Shown one piece after another: positions 1 through 8,980 of a stretch of DNA of 39,463 nt. Every line of letters starts with the position of its first letter. The first letter of the stretch is position 1. This stretch comes from Polaribacter sp. (GTDB lineage Bacteria > Bacteroidota > Bacteroidia > Flavobacteriales > Flavobacteriaceae). The position numbers were made by a program, and so were the translations under genes. The stretch spans positions 1-39,463 of the forward strand of contig JAQXEU010000023.1 in the NCBI GenBank assembly GCA_029250685.1, written 5' to 3'. The notes under the pieces were generated by a model that was given only the letters and a program-made list of their open reading frames with translations, ran no database searches and was not told the DNA's origin.

Positions 1-388
1 GCTTTTTTTGTGTGGTAAACACTCGGTAAGTAACGATTATTTGAAGGTTCAAAATAGGATGAATACATTTTGTGAAAGTATTTTCTGCATTTACTCCTCT
101 ATGATTGTACGCACAGCCCCAAACAACATATGTTGTAAGGCTGCTGCATCAGTTACAGAACCAACACCCAAAATCATTCCTGAGAGTTGAGCAATAGAGA
201 ACTTGACTAGTCCTTGAAGGTTTCAATTGCAAAATCTCCTCGGCTGGTAAATTCCATCAAACGAGTTCCGCCCTCATTACTGGCTTTCCATATTACTTTT
301 ACAACATTTATGTCGTGTGGTAAAACAAGGGAACCATTCCCGGTTCTTGCAATTGTTGAACAAATTGAAGTCTTGTGGATTGTGCCAT
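1..388 (-). pseudogene. eda: Decayed KDPG/KHG aldolase gene, cut by the window edge
   Basis: Read on the minus strand from an ATG at 388, three frames together give a 2-dehydro-3-deoxy-phosphogluconate aldolase. MAQSTRLQFVQQL and EPGMVPLFYH come first, then HDINVVKVIWKASNEGG and TRLMEFTSRGDFAIE in a second frame. LVKFSIAQLSGMILGVGSV, TDAAAL and finally an HPILN-like stretch follow. The frame is broken near 315 (an apparent CA duplication), near 210 and near 92, with stop codons after each break. The Glu of the RLMEF motif corresponds to the conserved active-site glutamate of the family. The aldolase normally splits KDPG into pyruvate and glyceraldehyde 3-phosphate, often in uronate or alginate use. 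With three breaks no working enzyme is expected. The 3' end lies outside the window. Confidence 0.82.
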
Positions 389-442
389 ACTTTTTTAGCT
401 AAATAACAAGTTATCCCCCCTGACAACCCCCTTTAAAAACAC

Positions 443-483
443 AAAACCCGTGAAGTGTTATAAATTAACACTTTACGGGTTTA
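443..483 (-). terminator. Intrinsic terminator of tRNA-Ser(GCU)
   Basis: An inverted repeat of about 16 bp (AAACCCGTgAAGTGTTA pairing with TAACACTTtACGGGTTT, one mismatch) is followed on the minus strand by a T-rich run. It lies just after the tRNA gene. Confidence 0.8.
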
Positions 484-488
484 GGATG

Positions 489-572
489 CGGAGAGACAGG
501 GACTCGAACCCTGGCGACAGTTACCCGTCGACAGATTAGCAATCTGCTCCATTACCACTCTGGCACCTCTCC
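489..572 (-). tRNA. tRNA-Ser (anticodon GCU)
   Basis: The minus strand folds as a serine tRNA. The acceptor stem GGAGAGG pairs with TCTCTCC, the D arm contains AGAGTGG, the anticodon loop TTGCTAA carries GCT, a long variable arm follows, and the T arm contains GGTTCGAGTCC. The discriminator base is G and no CCA is encoded. The anticodon reads AGC/AGU serine codons. The gene has its own promoter and terminator, separate from the upstream HD-phosphodiesterase gene. Confidence 0.95.
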
Positions 573-609
573 TTAACAATACTTAAATATTAATTAAAAA
601 TTGCGAGTG

Positions 610-641
610 CAAATGTATGATTACAAATACAATTTCGCAAC
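610..641 (-). promoter_or_regulatory. Promoter of tRNA-Ser(GCU)
   Basis: The minus strand has TACATTTG (610-617), a perfect TAnnTTTG -7 box of the Bacteroidota housekeeping sigma factor. It is preceded at 20 bases by GTTG (638-641) as a -33 element. The predicted start is about 30 bases upstream of the mature tRNA. Confidence 0.65.
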
Positions 642-672
642 CTTTTTTAAAGTTTTTTATAAAAAATAAATG

Positions 673-2736
673 CTAATCTGGATATTCAATTCTTAGGTGA
701 TACATATTCATCAATTTCTTTTTTATTACTTTTTTTATCTTTTCAATTTCCCTAAAAGTAATATCTGAATTAATGAATTGATTATCAGATTTTTGTTTTT
801 CTACAATTTTATCAATCAACACTTCTATGGATTGTGCTGTCGGATTTTTTATGCTTTTTGTTGCAGCCTCAGCAGCATCACAAATCATTAAAATTGCAGT
901 TTCTCTTGAGAACGGAATTGGTCCTGGATATTGAAATTTAGAAATATCTACCTTTTCTTCCGGATTTAATTCCTGCTCTTTCATATAAAAATAATACACC
1001 AAACTTGTTCCATGATGTGTTCTAATAAAATCGATAATTCTATCTGGTAATCTATATTCTTTTGCTAATTCGATTCCTTTTATTACATGATTGATGATGA
1101 TATGCGCACTGTCTTTTGGAGATAAATCATTATGCGGATTTACACCAGTTGATTGGTTCTCTATAAAATACATCGGATTCAACATTTTACCAACATCATG
1201 ATACAATGCACCTGTTCTTACCAGCATTGAATTAGCACCGATTTCGTTAGCAGCAGCTTCTGCCAAATTTGCTACTTGCATTGAATGTTGAAATGTTCCT
1301 GGAGCTTTTTCATTTAATGCTCTTAACAATTTTGTATTTGTATTTGACAACTCTAACAAAGTTACATCAGAAACCAATCCAAAGATTTTTTCATACATAT
1401 AAATAAAGAATACCGATAGAAATGATAGTACACCGTTTGCAGCAAACATCATAAAATAATTTACATTTATTTGAGAAGCATTTCCTTCTTTTATAATTGA
1501 AAAAGCAAAATAAGTTATCATGTAAACAAGGGTAATTTGACTAATAGAAATAAACAAATTTGCTCGTTTATGTAATTCTGAAATTGTTAAAATCGTTACA
1601 ATTCCTGCTATAATATGTAAATAAATAAATTCAAAACTATTAGGAACAATAAACCCAAGTAACAACACAGTAAGCACATGTGCAAACAATCCTAATCTAG
1701 CATCAAAAAATGCTTTTAAAACAATTGGCAAAATACTTAACGGAACAATATATAAGAAATCTGAATTGTATTTAATCACCAATGTTTGGATTAAAACCAT
1801 TAAGAAAACATTAAAAAAGATAAATGTTACTTTATTATTGTTCTGATAAATTTCTCCTCGATATTTCTTTAAGAAAAGTAATAACATTAACAAAGCTAAT
1901 GACACCAATATTGTGTATCCACAAACAATCCAAATATAATTTGATTCGCTCCAGACTTTAGATTCAGATTCTATTTTAAGTGAATTTAAAACTTCAAGTT
2001 TTCTTCCTTCAACAATATCTCCTTTTAAGATAATTAATTCTCCAGTTGTAATTAAACCTTTTGTATATGAAATGTTTTTAAATGATTCTTCAAGTGCTTT
2101 TTGAGTAAACGTTGTATCATAACTTACATTCGGTTTTAAAACTTCCAGTAATGTATTCAACAATAAATTTTCACCATAATTTAAAGGGGTAGAGCCTATG
2201 TTATCGGTAATTAATTGCAATACTTCTTTATAAATAAGTAATTTATTATATGCAAATTCGGTTACTTCATTGTCATTTCGCAAGTAAATTATTTCGTTCT
2301 CGTTGAATATCTTTCCTTGACTACCAATTTCTATAAAACCGTATTTATAAACTTCATCAATCACAAAGTTTCCAATAGAAATTAAGCTTAACATTTGTTG
2401 CAACTCGATAGAATCGTTTTCTTGAATGTAATTTATTTTGTTGGTAAAGTTTGTTTTCGCTGCTAAAACAATAACATTATCAAATTCAAAATACTGTTTA
2501 TTGTTTCTTGTTAAGTTTTGTTTTTCTTGATTGATTTCATCATCACTTTTCTGAATAGAAAAATCGAAAGTTGCATATAAATTATCATATTGCCACGGTT
2601 TCCCTTTATTAAAATCGTACTTAAACTGCCCACCTTTCGGAAATAAATACACAATAGAAACAGTCGTAATTAAAAACAATAACACTTTGTAAACAATAGC
2701 ATTGTTCTTATATACTTTATTAATAAAATTGCTCAT
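673..2736 (-). CDS. pgpH: Membrane HD-domain phosphodiesterase, PgpH-like (7TM-HD family)
   Basis: This 687-residue protein has the architecture of PgpH/YqfF. There is an N-terminal membrane segment (about 14-32), an extracytoplasmic domain to about 260, seven closely spaced membrane helices (about 264-450) and a cytoplasmic HD domain (about 470-680). Metal ligands are visible: H484 in FQHSMQ, H513-D514 in YHDVGK, H550, the H574-H575 pair in THHGT, and D620 in MICDAAEAA. Characterised members hydrolyse the second messenger cyclic di-AMP to pApA, so the same activity is inferred here. In that role it would lower c-di-AMP, which controls potassium and osmotic balance in other bacteria. It is transcribed alone from the promoter at 2769-2799. 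The family is clear; the substrate is inferred. Confidence 0.88.
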   Translation of the reverse strand: MSNFINKVYKNNAIVYKVLLFLITTVSIVYLFPKGGQFKYDFNKGKPWQYDNLYATFDFSIQKSDDEINQEKQNLTRNNKQYFEFDNVIVLAAKTNFTNKINYIQENDSIELQQMLSLISIGNFVIDEVYKYGFIEIGSQGKIFNENEIIYLRNDNEVTEFAYNKLLIYKEVLQLITDNIGSTPLNYGENLLLNTLLEVLKPNVSYDTTFTQKALEESFKNISYTKGLITTGELIILKGDIVEGRKLEVLNSLKIESESKVWSESNYIWIVCGYTILVSLALLMLLLFLKKYRGEIYQNNNKVTFIFFNVFLMVLIQTLVIKYNSDFLYIVPLSILPIVLKAFFDARLGLFAHVLTVLLLGFIVPNSFEFIYLHIIAGIVTILTISELHKRANLFISISQITLVYMITYFAFSIIKEGNASQINVNYFMMFAANGVLSFLSVFFIYMYEKIFGLVSDVTLLELSNTNTKLLRALNEKAPGTFQHSMQVANLAEAAANEIGANSMLVRTGALYHDVGKMLNPMYFIENQSTGVNPHNDLSPKDSAHIIINHVIKGIELAKEYRLPDRIIDFIRTHHGTSLVYYFYMKEQELNPEEKVDISKFQYPGPIPFSRETAILMICDAAEAATKSIKNPTAQSIEVLIDKIVEKQKSDNQFINSDITFREIEKIKKVIKKKLMNMYHLRIEYPD

Positions 2737-2768
2737 TTAATTTAATTTTAATCGCTAAAATTCTCTTA

Positions 2769-2799
2769 CAAACTTACTTTAAATAGTTTCGTCATCAAA
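2769..2799 (-). promoter_or_regulatory. Promoter of the pgpH-like gene
   Basis: The minus strand has TTTTTG ending at 2796, then exactly 19 bases, then TAAGTTTG (2769-2776). This is a full match to the Bacteroidota TTTG / TAnnTTTG promoter. Predicted transcription starts about 25 bases before the start codon. Confidence 0.75.
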
Positions 2800-2846
2800 A
2801 ATTAGATTTAACTTTATTCTTTGAATAAGAAATGCGTGTCTTATAT

Positions 2847-2877
2847 TTTATTGCTCACAATAAAATAGTTATTTTCG
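2847..2877 (+). promoter_or_regulatory. Weak promoter candidate for the thiolase gene
   Basis: TATTTTCG (2870-2877) has one mismatch to TAnnTTTG and lies 19 bases after TTTA (2847-2850). The position, about 40 bases before the thiolase ATG, is reasonable, but the match is imperfect. Confidence 0.35.
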
Positions 2878-2919
2878 CAATACTAAAGTAATGTACAAAA
2901 ACATTTAAGATATATAGAT

Positions 2920-4095
2920 ATGAAAGAAGTAGTAATTGTTTCAGTTGCAAGAACACCAATTGGTAGTTTTATGGGAAGTTTATCTTCAATCCCTGCTCCA
3001 AAATTAGGAGCTGTTGCCATAAAAGGAGCATTAAATAAAATAAATTTAAAACCAGAAATGGTTGAGGAAGTTTTTATGGGTAATGTTGTTTCTGCAGGAC
3101 TAGGTCAAGCACCGGCTAGACAAGCAGCAATTTTTGCTGGAATACCAGATACAGTTCCATGTACAACTGTTAACAAAGTTTGTTCTTCTGGAATGAAATC
3201 TATTATGCTAGCTGCACAAACAATTGCATTAGGTGATGCTGAAATAGTTGTTGCTGGAGGAATGGAAAATATGAGTATGATTCCACATTATCAATACGCA
3301 AGAACTGGTTCTAAATTTGGACCAATTAAGATGGAAGATGGAATGCAAAAAGATGGTTTGGTTGATGCTTATGAAAATGTTGCAATGGGAGTTTGTGCTG
3401 ATGAATGCGCAACAGAATATAATTTTTCTAGAGAAGATCAAGATAATTTTGCAATAGAATCTTACAATCGTTCTGCAAATGCCTGGAAAGAAGGAAAATA
3501 TACTGATGAAGTTGTTTCTGTTGAAATACCTCAACGCCGCGGAGAACCAGTTGTTTTTTCTGAAGATGAAGAATATAAAGCTGTAAAAATGGAAAAAATC
3601 CCTGCTTTACGCGCTGCATTTACAAAAGACGGAACCGTAACTGCTGCAAACGCATCAACAATTAATGACGGTGGAGCTGCATTAGTTTTAATGTCTGCTG
3701 ATAAAGCTGCGGAATTAAATATTACTCCATTAGCAAAAATAAAAGGCTATGCAGATGCTGCACACGAACCAAAATGGTTTACAACTGCTCCAGCAAAAGC
3801 TTTACCAAAAGCATTAGCGAAAGCAAATATTACTATTGATGATGTAGATTACTTTGAATTAAACGAAGCGTTTTCTGTAGTTGGTTTAGCAAATATGAAG
3901 ATTTTAGGATTGACTTCTGATAAAGTAAATGTTAACGGTGGTGCTGTTTCATTAGGGCATCCGTTAGGAGTCTCTGGAGCAAGAATTATTATCGCTTTAA
4001 CGTCTATTTTAAAACAAAATAACGCGAAAATTGGTGCTGCCGGAATTTGTAATGGTGGCGGTGGAGCAAGCGCAATGGTAATCGAAAGAGTTTAA
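2920..4095 (+). CDS. atoB: Acetyl-CoA C-acetyltransferase (thiolase)
   Basis: A full-length 391-residue thiolase. The acylated cysteine is C88 in NKVCSSGMKS. The other active-site blocks are NEAF (315-318), the histidine H347 in GHPLGVSGAR, and the second catalytic cysteine C377 in GICNGGGGASA. The short 391-residue form and the GGMENMS block fit degradative or biosynthetic thiolases that interconvert two acetyl-CoA and acetoacetyl-CoA, rather than the larger FadA-type enzyme bound to a beta-oxidation complex. It acts in the cytoplasm. No other beta-oxidation or ketone-body gene is adjacent, so its pathway is not set by context. The NlpC/P60-like gene starts 25 bases downstream and may be co-transcribed. 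Confidence 0.92.
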   Translation: MKEVVIVSVARTPIGSFMGSLSSIPAPKLGAVAIKGALNKINLKPEMVEEVFMGNVVSAGLGQAPARQAAIFAGIPDTVPCTTVNKVCSSGMKSIMLAAQTIALGDAEIVVAGGMENMSMIPHYQYARTGSKFGPIKMEDGMQKDGLVDAYENVAMGVCADECATEYNFSREDQDNFAIESYNRSANAWKEGKYTDEVVSVEIPQRRGEPVVFSEDEEYKAVKMEKIPALRAAFTKDGTVTAANASTINDGGAALVLMSADKAAELNITPLAKIKGYADAAHEPKWFTTAPAKALPKALAKANITIDDVDYFELNEAFSVVGLANMKILGLTSDKVNVNGGAVSLGHPLGVSGARIIIALTSILKQNNAKIGAAGICNGGGGASAMVIERV

Positions 4096-4120
4096 TTTTT
4101 TCAACGCAAATATTCACAAT

Positions 4121-4891
4121 TTGTTATACGGCATTTGTAATTTAAGTATCGTTCCTTTAAGACTTGAAGCTTCAGATAATTCTGAAATGGTTTCTCAAGT
4201 GCTTTTTGGCGAACATTTTAAAGTGCTAGACAAGAGAAAAAAGTGGAGTAAAATCAGAATTCATTTTGACTCTTGCGAAGGTTATATCGACAATAAACAG
4301 TTTATAGAAATCACTGAAGAAAACTATTTAGAAATATCCAATTCTAAAACAACTTTATCTGGTGAACTTATTGATTTTTTAACGGAAGAAAACGGCAACT
4401 TATCTACAGTTCCTATCGGAGCAACATTGCCTTTTTTTAGCAATAAGAAAACGTTTATTGGTGATAAAGAGTATCTATTTGAAGGCGCTATAATAAATAA
4501 AAAACTTGATAAAGAGTCCATTTTAAAAACAGCCTTTTTATTTTTAAATACACCTCATTTTTGGGGTGGAAAAACACCTTTCGGTATTGATAGTTCTGGT
4601 TTTACACAAATGGTTTATAAATTGTGTGGATATCAATTATTAAGAAAAGCAAATCAACAAGCTAAACAAGGAGAAGTTTTAAGTTTTATAGAAGAAAGTG
4701 AACCAGGTGATTTAGCTTTTTTTGATGACAACGAAGGTAATATTAACCATGTTGGAATTATTATGAAAGACAATCACGTAATTCATTCTTATGGGAAAGT
4801 TAGAATTGACATGTTAGATCATAGCGGAATTTACAATGTAGATTCTAAACGACACACACACAAACTAAGAGTAATTAAAAAGATTATTTAA
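4121..4891 (+). CDS. SH3 plus NlpC/P60-fold protein with the catalytic Cys replaced by Ser
   Basis: This 256-residue protein has bacterial SH3-like regions in its first half (about 1-65 and 70-125) and an NlpC/P60 domain (about 130-256). The family cleaves peptidoglycan stem peptides with a Cys-His-His centre. Here the nucleophile motif DCSG reads D157-S158-S159-G160, so the catalytic cysteine is a serine (codon AGT, one base from TGT). The two histidines remain (H210 in NINHVG, H222 in IHSYGK), and the rest of the domain, such as FWGGKTPFGID, is well conserved. The start is TTG; the N-terminus LYGICNLSIVPLR matches the family and there is no better ATG. No signal peptide is visible. It could be a binding protein, an inactive remnant or an unusual serine enzyme. 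Confidence 0.85.
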   Translation: MLYGICNLSIVPLRLEASDNSEMVSQVLFGEHFKVLDKRKKWSKIRIHFDSCEGYIDNKQFIEITEENYLEISNSKTTLSGELIDFLTEENGNLSTVPIGATLPFFSNKKTFIGDKEYLFEGAIINKKLDKESILKTAFLFLNTPHFWGGKTPFGIDSSGFTQMVYKLCGYQLLRKANQQAKQGEVLSFIEESEPGDLAFFDDNEGNINHVGIIMKDNHVIHSYGKVRIDMLDHSGIYNVDSKRHTHKLRVIKKII

Positions 4892-4895
4892 CACA

Positions 4896-4928
4896 AAAAA
4901 ACCGAAACAAAATTGTTTCGGTTTTTTT
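4896..4928. terminator. Bidirectional terminator between convergent genes
   Basis: The perfect inverted repeat ACCGAAACAA / TTGTTTCGGT (4901-4922) is flanked by A-runs on the left and T-runs on the right. It can end transcription of both the plus-strand NlpC/P60-like gene and the minus-strand TPR gene. Confidence 0.85.
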
Positions 4929-4945
4929 ATTTTTCTATTTAAAAA

Positions 4946-6187
4946 CTATTTCAAAGTTTCTAAAACTTTTCTAAACTCTGTAGCTTTATCTGACATTTCT
5001 AATTGCTCATAAACTCCAATTAATAACCTAACAGAAGATTCGCTTCTTTCTTCTTGATCTGCTTTGGTTAAAAGAGGTAAAACTCTTGTAAATAAATCTT
5101 TACGTTCTTTTTCAAATTTAATATAGTTTTCAGTATCTGAAATAGGCAAAGCATTCATTTTTGAAACGATGTCTGGATCTTTTAATAAAAGTGTGTTTGC
5201 CAACATCCAATTTCCTTTTGGGTAATCATTTTTAATCTCAATAGCTTTTGCAAAATATTTTTCAGCTTGTTCAATGTTTTTAGCATTATAATTTACAATA
5301 CCAATATTAAAGTACAAGTCTGGGTTTGTTGGATCTTTCTCAGTAGCTTCTTTCATTAATGCTTCAAACTTTTTAGGCTGTTTTAAGTCATTATATATAA
5401 AAGCTTCTGTCATTAATAATTGTAAATTATCTGGCTCAACCTTACGTAAATCTTGTATCAAAGCAATTGCTTCGTTAAACTTTTTCTGTTTAGATAAAAT
5501 TGTAACTAAAAATTTTAAATTATCATTTCTTTTTGAAGGAGAATTAGAAGTCGATGGGTTAGTATATTTCCCTAATTTCATCATTACATTCATTTCATTT
5601 TCAGAATTAAAGCCTACTTTTTTATTTGTTTCTTTATCTACTGCATTGTAAACCTTTCTTACACCTGTGTAACCTAAATCTTTAAGCAATACATAATACT
5701 CATAAGAAGTATCTAAGTCTTCACCTTGTAAAGCTAATTGAGCCGCATTAGACAAAAACAATGTATCTTTTTTATCAAGAAGATATCTTATATAAAATGC
5801 TTTTGAAGCTTCTTTATAATTTTTAGCATCATTAAACGCAAAAGCAGTTTTATTAACCTCATCTTTTAAAAGATTATACATTGGCAATGCTTTATCTGTA
5901 TAACGTTTCTTTGTTGATTTCTCAAAAGAAAATAATTGATTATAAGCTTCACCTGCTTTCTCAAAGTTTTTTTGACCTCCAAAAGCTTGAGCTTTTAAAA
6001 AATAAAACTTAGATTTTGTCTTTGCATCTGCATTTGCAATTAAACCTTCAGCTGAATTTATTGCAGAAACTGCTGTTGAATAATCTAGCTTTTTAATTGC
6101 TTTCTCTGCAGTTTTCAATTCATTTTTCTGTGCAAAAGCTACTATTGTAAATAATCCTAATGCAATAGTTAATACTTGTTTTTTCAT
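4946..6187 (-). CDS. Exported tetratricopeptide repeat protein
   Basis: A 413-residue protein with a signal peptide (MKKQVLTIALGLFTIVAFAQ, cleavage expected after about residue 19) and TPR helices. The clearest TPR tract is about residues 245-345, with blocks such as NPDLYFNIGIVNYNAKN and IEQAEKYFAKAIEI. An earlier TPR-like tract spans about 25-160. No catalytic motif is visible, so a periplasmic scaffolding role is the most that can be inferred. It starts 24 bases after the gyrA stop and probably shares the gyrA transcript. The bidirectional hairpin at 4896-4928 ends the unit. Homologues in this position are usually annotated only as TPR proteins. Confidence 0.85.
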   Translation of the reverse strand: MKKQVLTIALGLFTIVAFAQKNELKTAEKAIKKLDYSTAVSAINSAEGLIANADAKTKSKFYFLKAQAFGGQKNFEKAGEAYNQLFSFEKSTKKRYTDKALPMYNLLKDEVNKTAFAFNDAKNYKEASKAFYIRYLLDKKDTLFLSNAAQLALQGEDLDTSYEYYVLLKDLGYTGVRKVYNAVDKETNKKVGFNSENEMNVMMKLGKYTNPSTSNSPSKRNDNLKFLVTILSKQKKFNEAIALIQDLRKVEPDNLQLLMTEAFIYNDLKQPKKFEALMKEATEKDPTNPDLYFNIGIVNYNAKNIEQAEKYFAKAIEIKNDYPKGNWMLANTLLLKDPDIVSKMNALPISDTENYIKFEKERKDLFTRVLPLLTKADQEERSESSVRLLIGVYEQLEMSDKATEFRKVLETLK

Positions 6188-6211
6188 TTTTGTTTTAATT
6201 TAATAATAGTA

Positions 6212-8719
6212 TTATTCTTGACTTTCGGTTGAAGTATTGTCAACTTCTGTGCCAGTTTCATTTTCTTCTATTTCCTCTTCTTCTTCATGTTGTACTTTTG
6301 CTACAGCAGCAATACTATCTGAATCTTTAATGTTTATTAATCGAACTCCTTGAGTCGCTCTTCCCATTACACGCAAATCAGCAACAGCCATTCTGATTGT
6401 AATACCCGATTTATTAATAATCATTAAATCATCATCATCAGTAACATTCTTAATAGCCACCAAATTTCCTGTTTTTTCTGTAATATTCAAAGTTTTTACA
6501 CCTTTTCCTCCACGATTAGTAATTCTATAGTCTTCTAAATTAGATCTTTTGCCATATCCTTTTTCAGAAACAACTAAAATATTACTTTCCGAATCGTTTA
6601 CAGCAACCATACCGATTACTTCATCTTTATCGTGTTGTAAAGTGATACCTCTTACTCCAGAAGCTGTTCTTCCCATTGGGCGTGTTTTTGCTTCTTCGAA
6701 TCGAATTGATTTACCAGATTTTAAAGCTAACATTACTTGACTTTCACCATTTGTTAATTTCGCTTCTAGTAATTCATCACCTTCTTTAATGGTAATTGCA
6801 TTAATTCCGTTTGCTCTTGGACGAGAATACTGCTCTAAAGATGTTTTCTTAACCTGACCTTTTTTAGTAGCCATGATTATATAATTATTGTTGATATATT
6901 CCTCGTCTTTTAGATCTTGAGTTACCAAGAAAGCTTTTACTTTATCGTTTTGTTCAATGTTGATTAAGTTTTGCATCGCTCTTCCTTTTGTGTTCTTTCC
7001 ACCTTCAGGAATTTCATAAACACGCATCCAGAAAACTTTTCCTTTTTGAGTGAAGAATAACATATATTGATGATTTGTACCAACAAATAAATGTTCTAAG
7101 AAATCTTCATTTCTAGTAGCTACCCCTTTTTGACCTCTTCCTCCTCTATTCTGAACTTTATATTCATCAAGATTTGTTCTTTTTAAATATCCAGCATTAG
7201 AGATTGTTACCACAACTTTAGTATCAGGAATCATATCTTCAATACTCATGTCTCCACCAGCATAATCAATTTGAGAACGACGAGCATCACCATATTTATC
7301 TCTAACAGCAATTAATTCGTCTGTAATAATTTGATAACGTCTTGGTTCATTTGCTAAAATATCTTTTAAATCAATAATTGTTTTCATGATTTCATCAAAC
7401 TCAGCACGTAACTTGTCTTGTTCTAATCCTGTCAATTGACGCAAACGCATTTCTACAATTGCTTTCGCTTGTATTTCTGTCAACTCAAAACGTTCAATTA
7501 ATTTCTCACGAGCTTCATCACCATTTTTAGAACCACGAATTAATTTAATTACTTCATCAATATTATCAGAAGCAATGATTAATCCTTCTAAAATATGTGC
7601 TCTTGCTTCTGCTTTCTTTAATTCGAATTTTGTTCTACGAACAACAACATCATGTCTATGCTCTACAAAATAATGAATTAATTGTTTTAAGTTTAATTGC
7701 TCTGGTCTTCCTTTAACTAATGCAATATTATTTACACTGAATGATGTTTGTAGAGCTGTATATTTATATAGTTTATTTAAAACGATATTTGGAATTGCAT
7801 CACGTTTTAAGATGTAAACAACACGCATTCCGTTTCTATCAGATTCATCTCTAATATTCGCAATTCCTTCTAGTTTTTTATCATTTACTAATTCAGCAGT
7901 TTTTTTAATCATGTCTGCTTTATTAACTTGATAAGGAATTTCTGTAACGATAATACATTCACGTCCTTTCACCTCTTCAATTACAGTTTTTGCACGCATT
8001 ACAATACGTCCACGACCTGTATGAAAAGCATCTTTTACACCTTCGTAACCATAAATAGTTCCACCAGTTGGAAAATCGGGAGCTTTTACATGTTGCATTA
8101 GCTCGTCAATTTCAATATCTCTATTATCAATATATGCCAATGTTCCGTTTACAACTTCAGTTAAATTGTGCGGCGCCATATTGGTTGCCATACCGACTGC
8201 AATACCAGAAGCTCCGTTTACTAATAAATTCGGAATTCTAGTTGGTAAAACAGTTGGTTCTTCTAAAGTATCATCAAAGTTTAAACGATGATCAACTGTA
8301 TCTTTTTCAATATCAGCTAACATATCTTCAGATATCTTCTGCATTCTAACCTCAGTATAACGCATTGCTGCTGGAGAATCTCCATCAACAGAACCAAAGT
8401 TACCTTGTCCATCAACCATCATATAACGAACGCTCCAATTTTGAGCCATACGTACCATTGAATCGTATACAGAAGTATCTCCGTGTGGATGATACTTTCC
8501 TAATACCTCTCCAACAATTCTTGCTGATTTCTTATAAGAACCAGTAGCTTTTATACCTAACTCATGCATTCCATACAAAACCCTTCTATGTACTGGTTTT
8601 AAACCATCTCTTACATCTGGCAAAGCTCTAGAAACAATAACCGACATTGAGTAATCAATGTACGCAGATTTCATTTGTTCCTCAATGTTAATCGGAATCA
8701 ACTTTTCTCCGTCTGTCAT
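6212..8719 (-). CDS. gyrA: DNA gyrase subunit A
   Basis: An 835-residue type IIA topoisomerase A subunit. It makes the double-strand break through which gyrase passes DNA to introduce negative supercoils, together with GyrB (not in this window). The catalytic tyrosine is Y121 in MRYTEVRM. The quinolone-determining region reads [10 protein letters not shown], with T82 and D86 at the E. coli S83 and D87 positions. The breakage-reunion domain is followed by the beta-pinwheel domain. A GyrA box, QNRGGRG, near residue 525 separates it from ParC, which lacks this box. The C-terminus is an acidic tail rich in Glu. The gene diverges from clpC across 261 bases. No convincing promoter match was found for it in that gap. 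Confidence 0.95.
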   Translation of the reverse strand: MTDGEKLIPINIEEQMKSAYIDYSMSVIVSRALPDVRDGLKPVHRRVLYGMHELGIKATGSYKKSARIVGEVLGKYHPHGDTSVYDSMVRMAQNWSVRYMMVDGQGNFGSVDGDSPAAMRYTEVRMQKISEDMLADIEKDTVDHRLNFDDTLEEPTVLPTRIPNLLVNGASGIAVGMATNMAPHNLTEVVNGTLAYIDNRDIEIDELMQHVKAPDFPTGGTIYGYEGVKDAFHTGRGRIVMRAKTVIEEVKGRECIIVTEIPYQVNKADMIKKTAELVNDKKLEGIANIRDESDRNGMRVVYILKRDAIPNIVLNKLYKYTALQTSFSVNNIALVKGRPEQLNLKQLIHYFVEHRHDVVVRRTKFELKKAEARAHILEGLIIASDNIDEVIKLIRGSKNGDEAREKLIERFELTEIQAKAIVEMRLRQLTGLEQDKLRAEFDEIMKTIIDLKDILANEPRRYQIITDELIAVRDKYGDARRSQIDYAGGDMSIEDMIPDTKVVVTISNAGYLKRTNLDEYKVQNRGGRGQKGVATRNEDFLEHLFVGTNHQYMLFFTQKGKVFWMRVYEIPEGGKNTKGRAMQNLINIEQNDKVKAFLVTQDLKDEEYINNNYIIMATKKGQVKKTSLEQYSRPRANGINAITIKEGDELLEAKLTNGESQVMLALKSGKSIRFEEAKTRPMGRTASGVRGITLQHDKDEVIGMVAVNDSESNILVVSEKGYGKRSNLEDYRITNRGGKGVKTLNITEKTGNLVAIKNVTDDDDLMIINKSGITIRMAVADLRVMGRATQGVRLINIKDSDSIAAVAKVQHEEEEEIEENETGTEVDNTSTESQE

Positions 8720-8915
8720 ATATTTTATGTATTAATTTTTATATTAATTTCTCAAAGGAGCAAGATACAATTTTTACCTTTTTACTCAAAAAAAATAACT
8801 CTTTGATTCCTTATAGTTATTAACATTTTTAAATGTTTTTTAACAACTTTTACACGACTGATTCTCAACCCTTTCTAACCTATATTTAAAGGACATTTTG
8901 TCAAAAAAACTAAAC

Positions 8916-8930
8916 TGGCACTTTTTTTGT
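8916..8930 (+). promoter_or_regulatory. Sigma-54-like element upstream of clpC
   Basis: TGGCAC, five T, TTGT matches the sigma-54 consensus (TGGCAC-N5-TTGC) except for the last C of the -12 GC doublet. Spacing is correct, and the predicted start lies about 40 bases before the clpC ATG. The 261-base gap between gyrA and clpC otherwise holds AT-rich sequence, including a short GACATTTTGTC palindrome (8892-8902), and no gene. Confidence 0.3.
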
Positions 8931-8980
8931 AATTTTTTAATAAAAAATCTACTAAATTTACAATATAGATACATAAATAT

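Noticed and set aside
1..402. Plus-strand frames of about 60 codons at 8-190 and 214-402
   Set aside because: They are antisense to the eda pseudogene, whose minus-strand frames show real homology.
8465..8485. Thr at the GyrA quinolone-resistance position (T82)
   Set aside because: Thr occurs naturally at this position in many bacteria, so resistance cannot be inferred.
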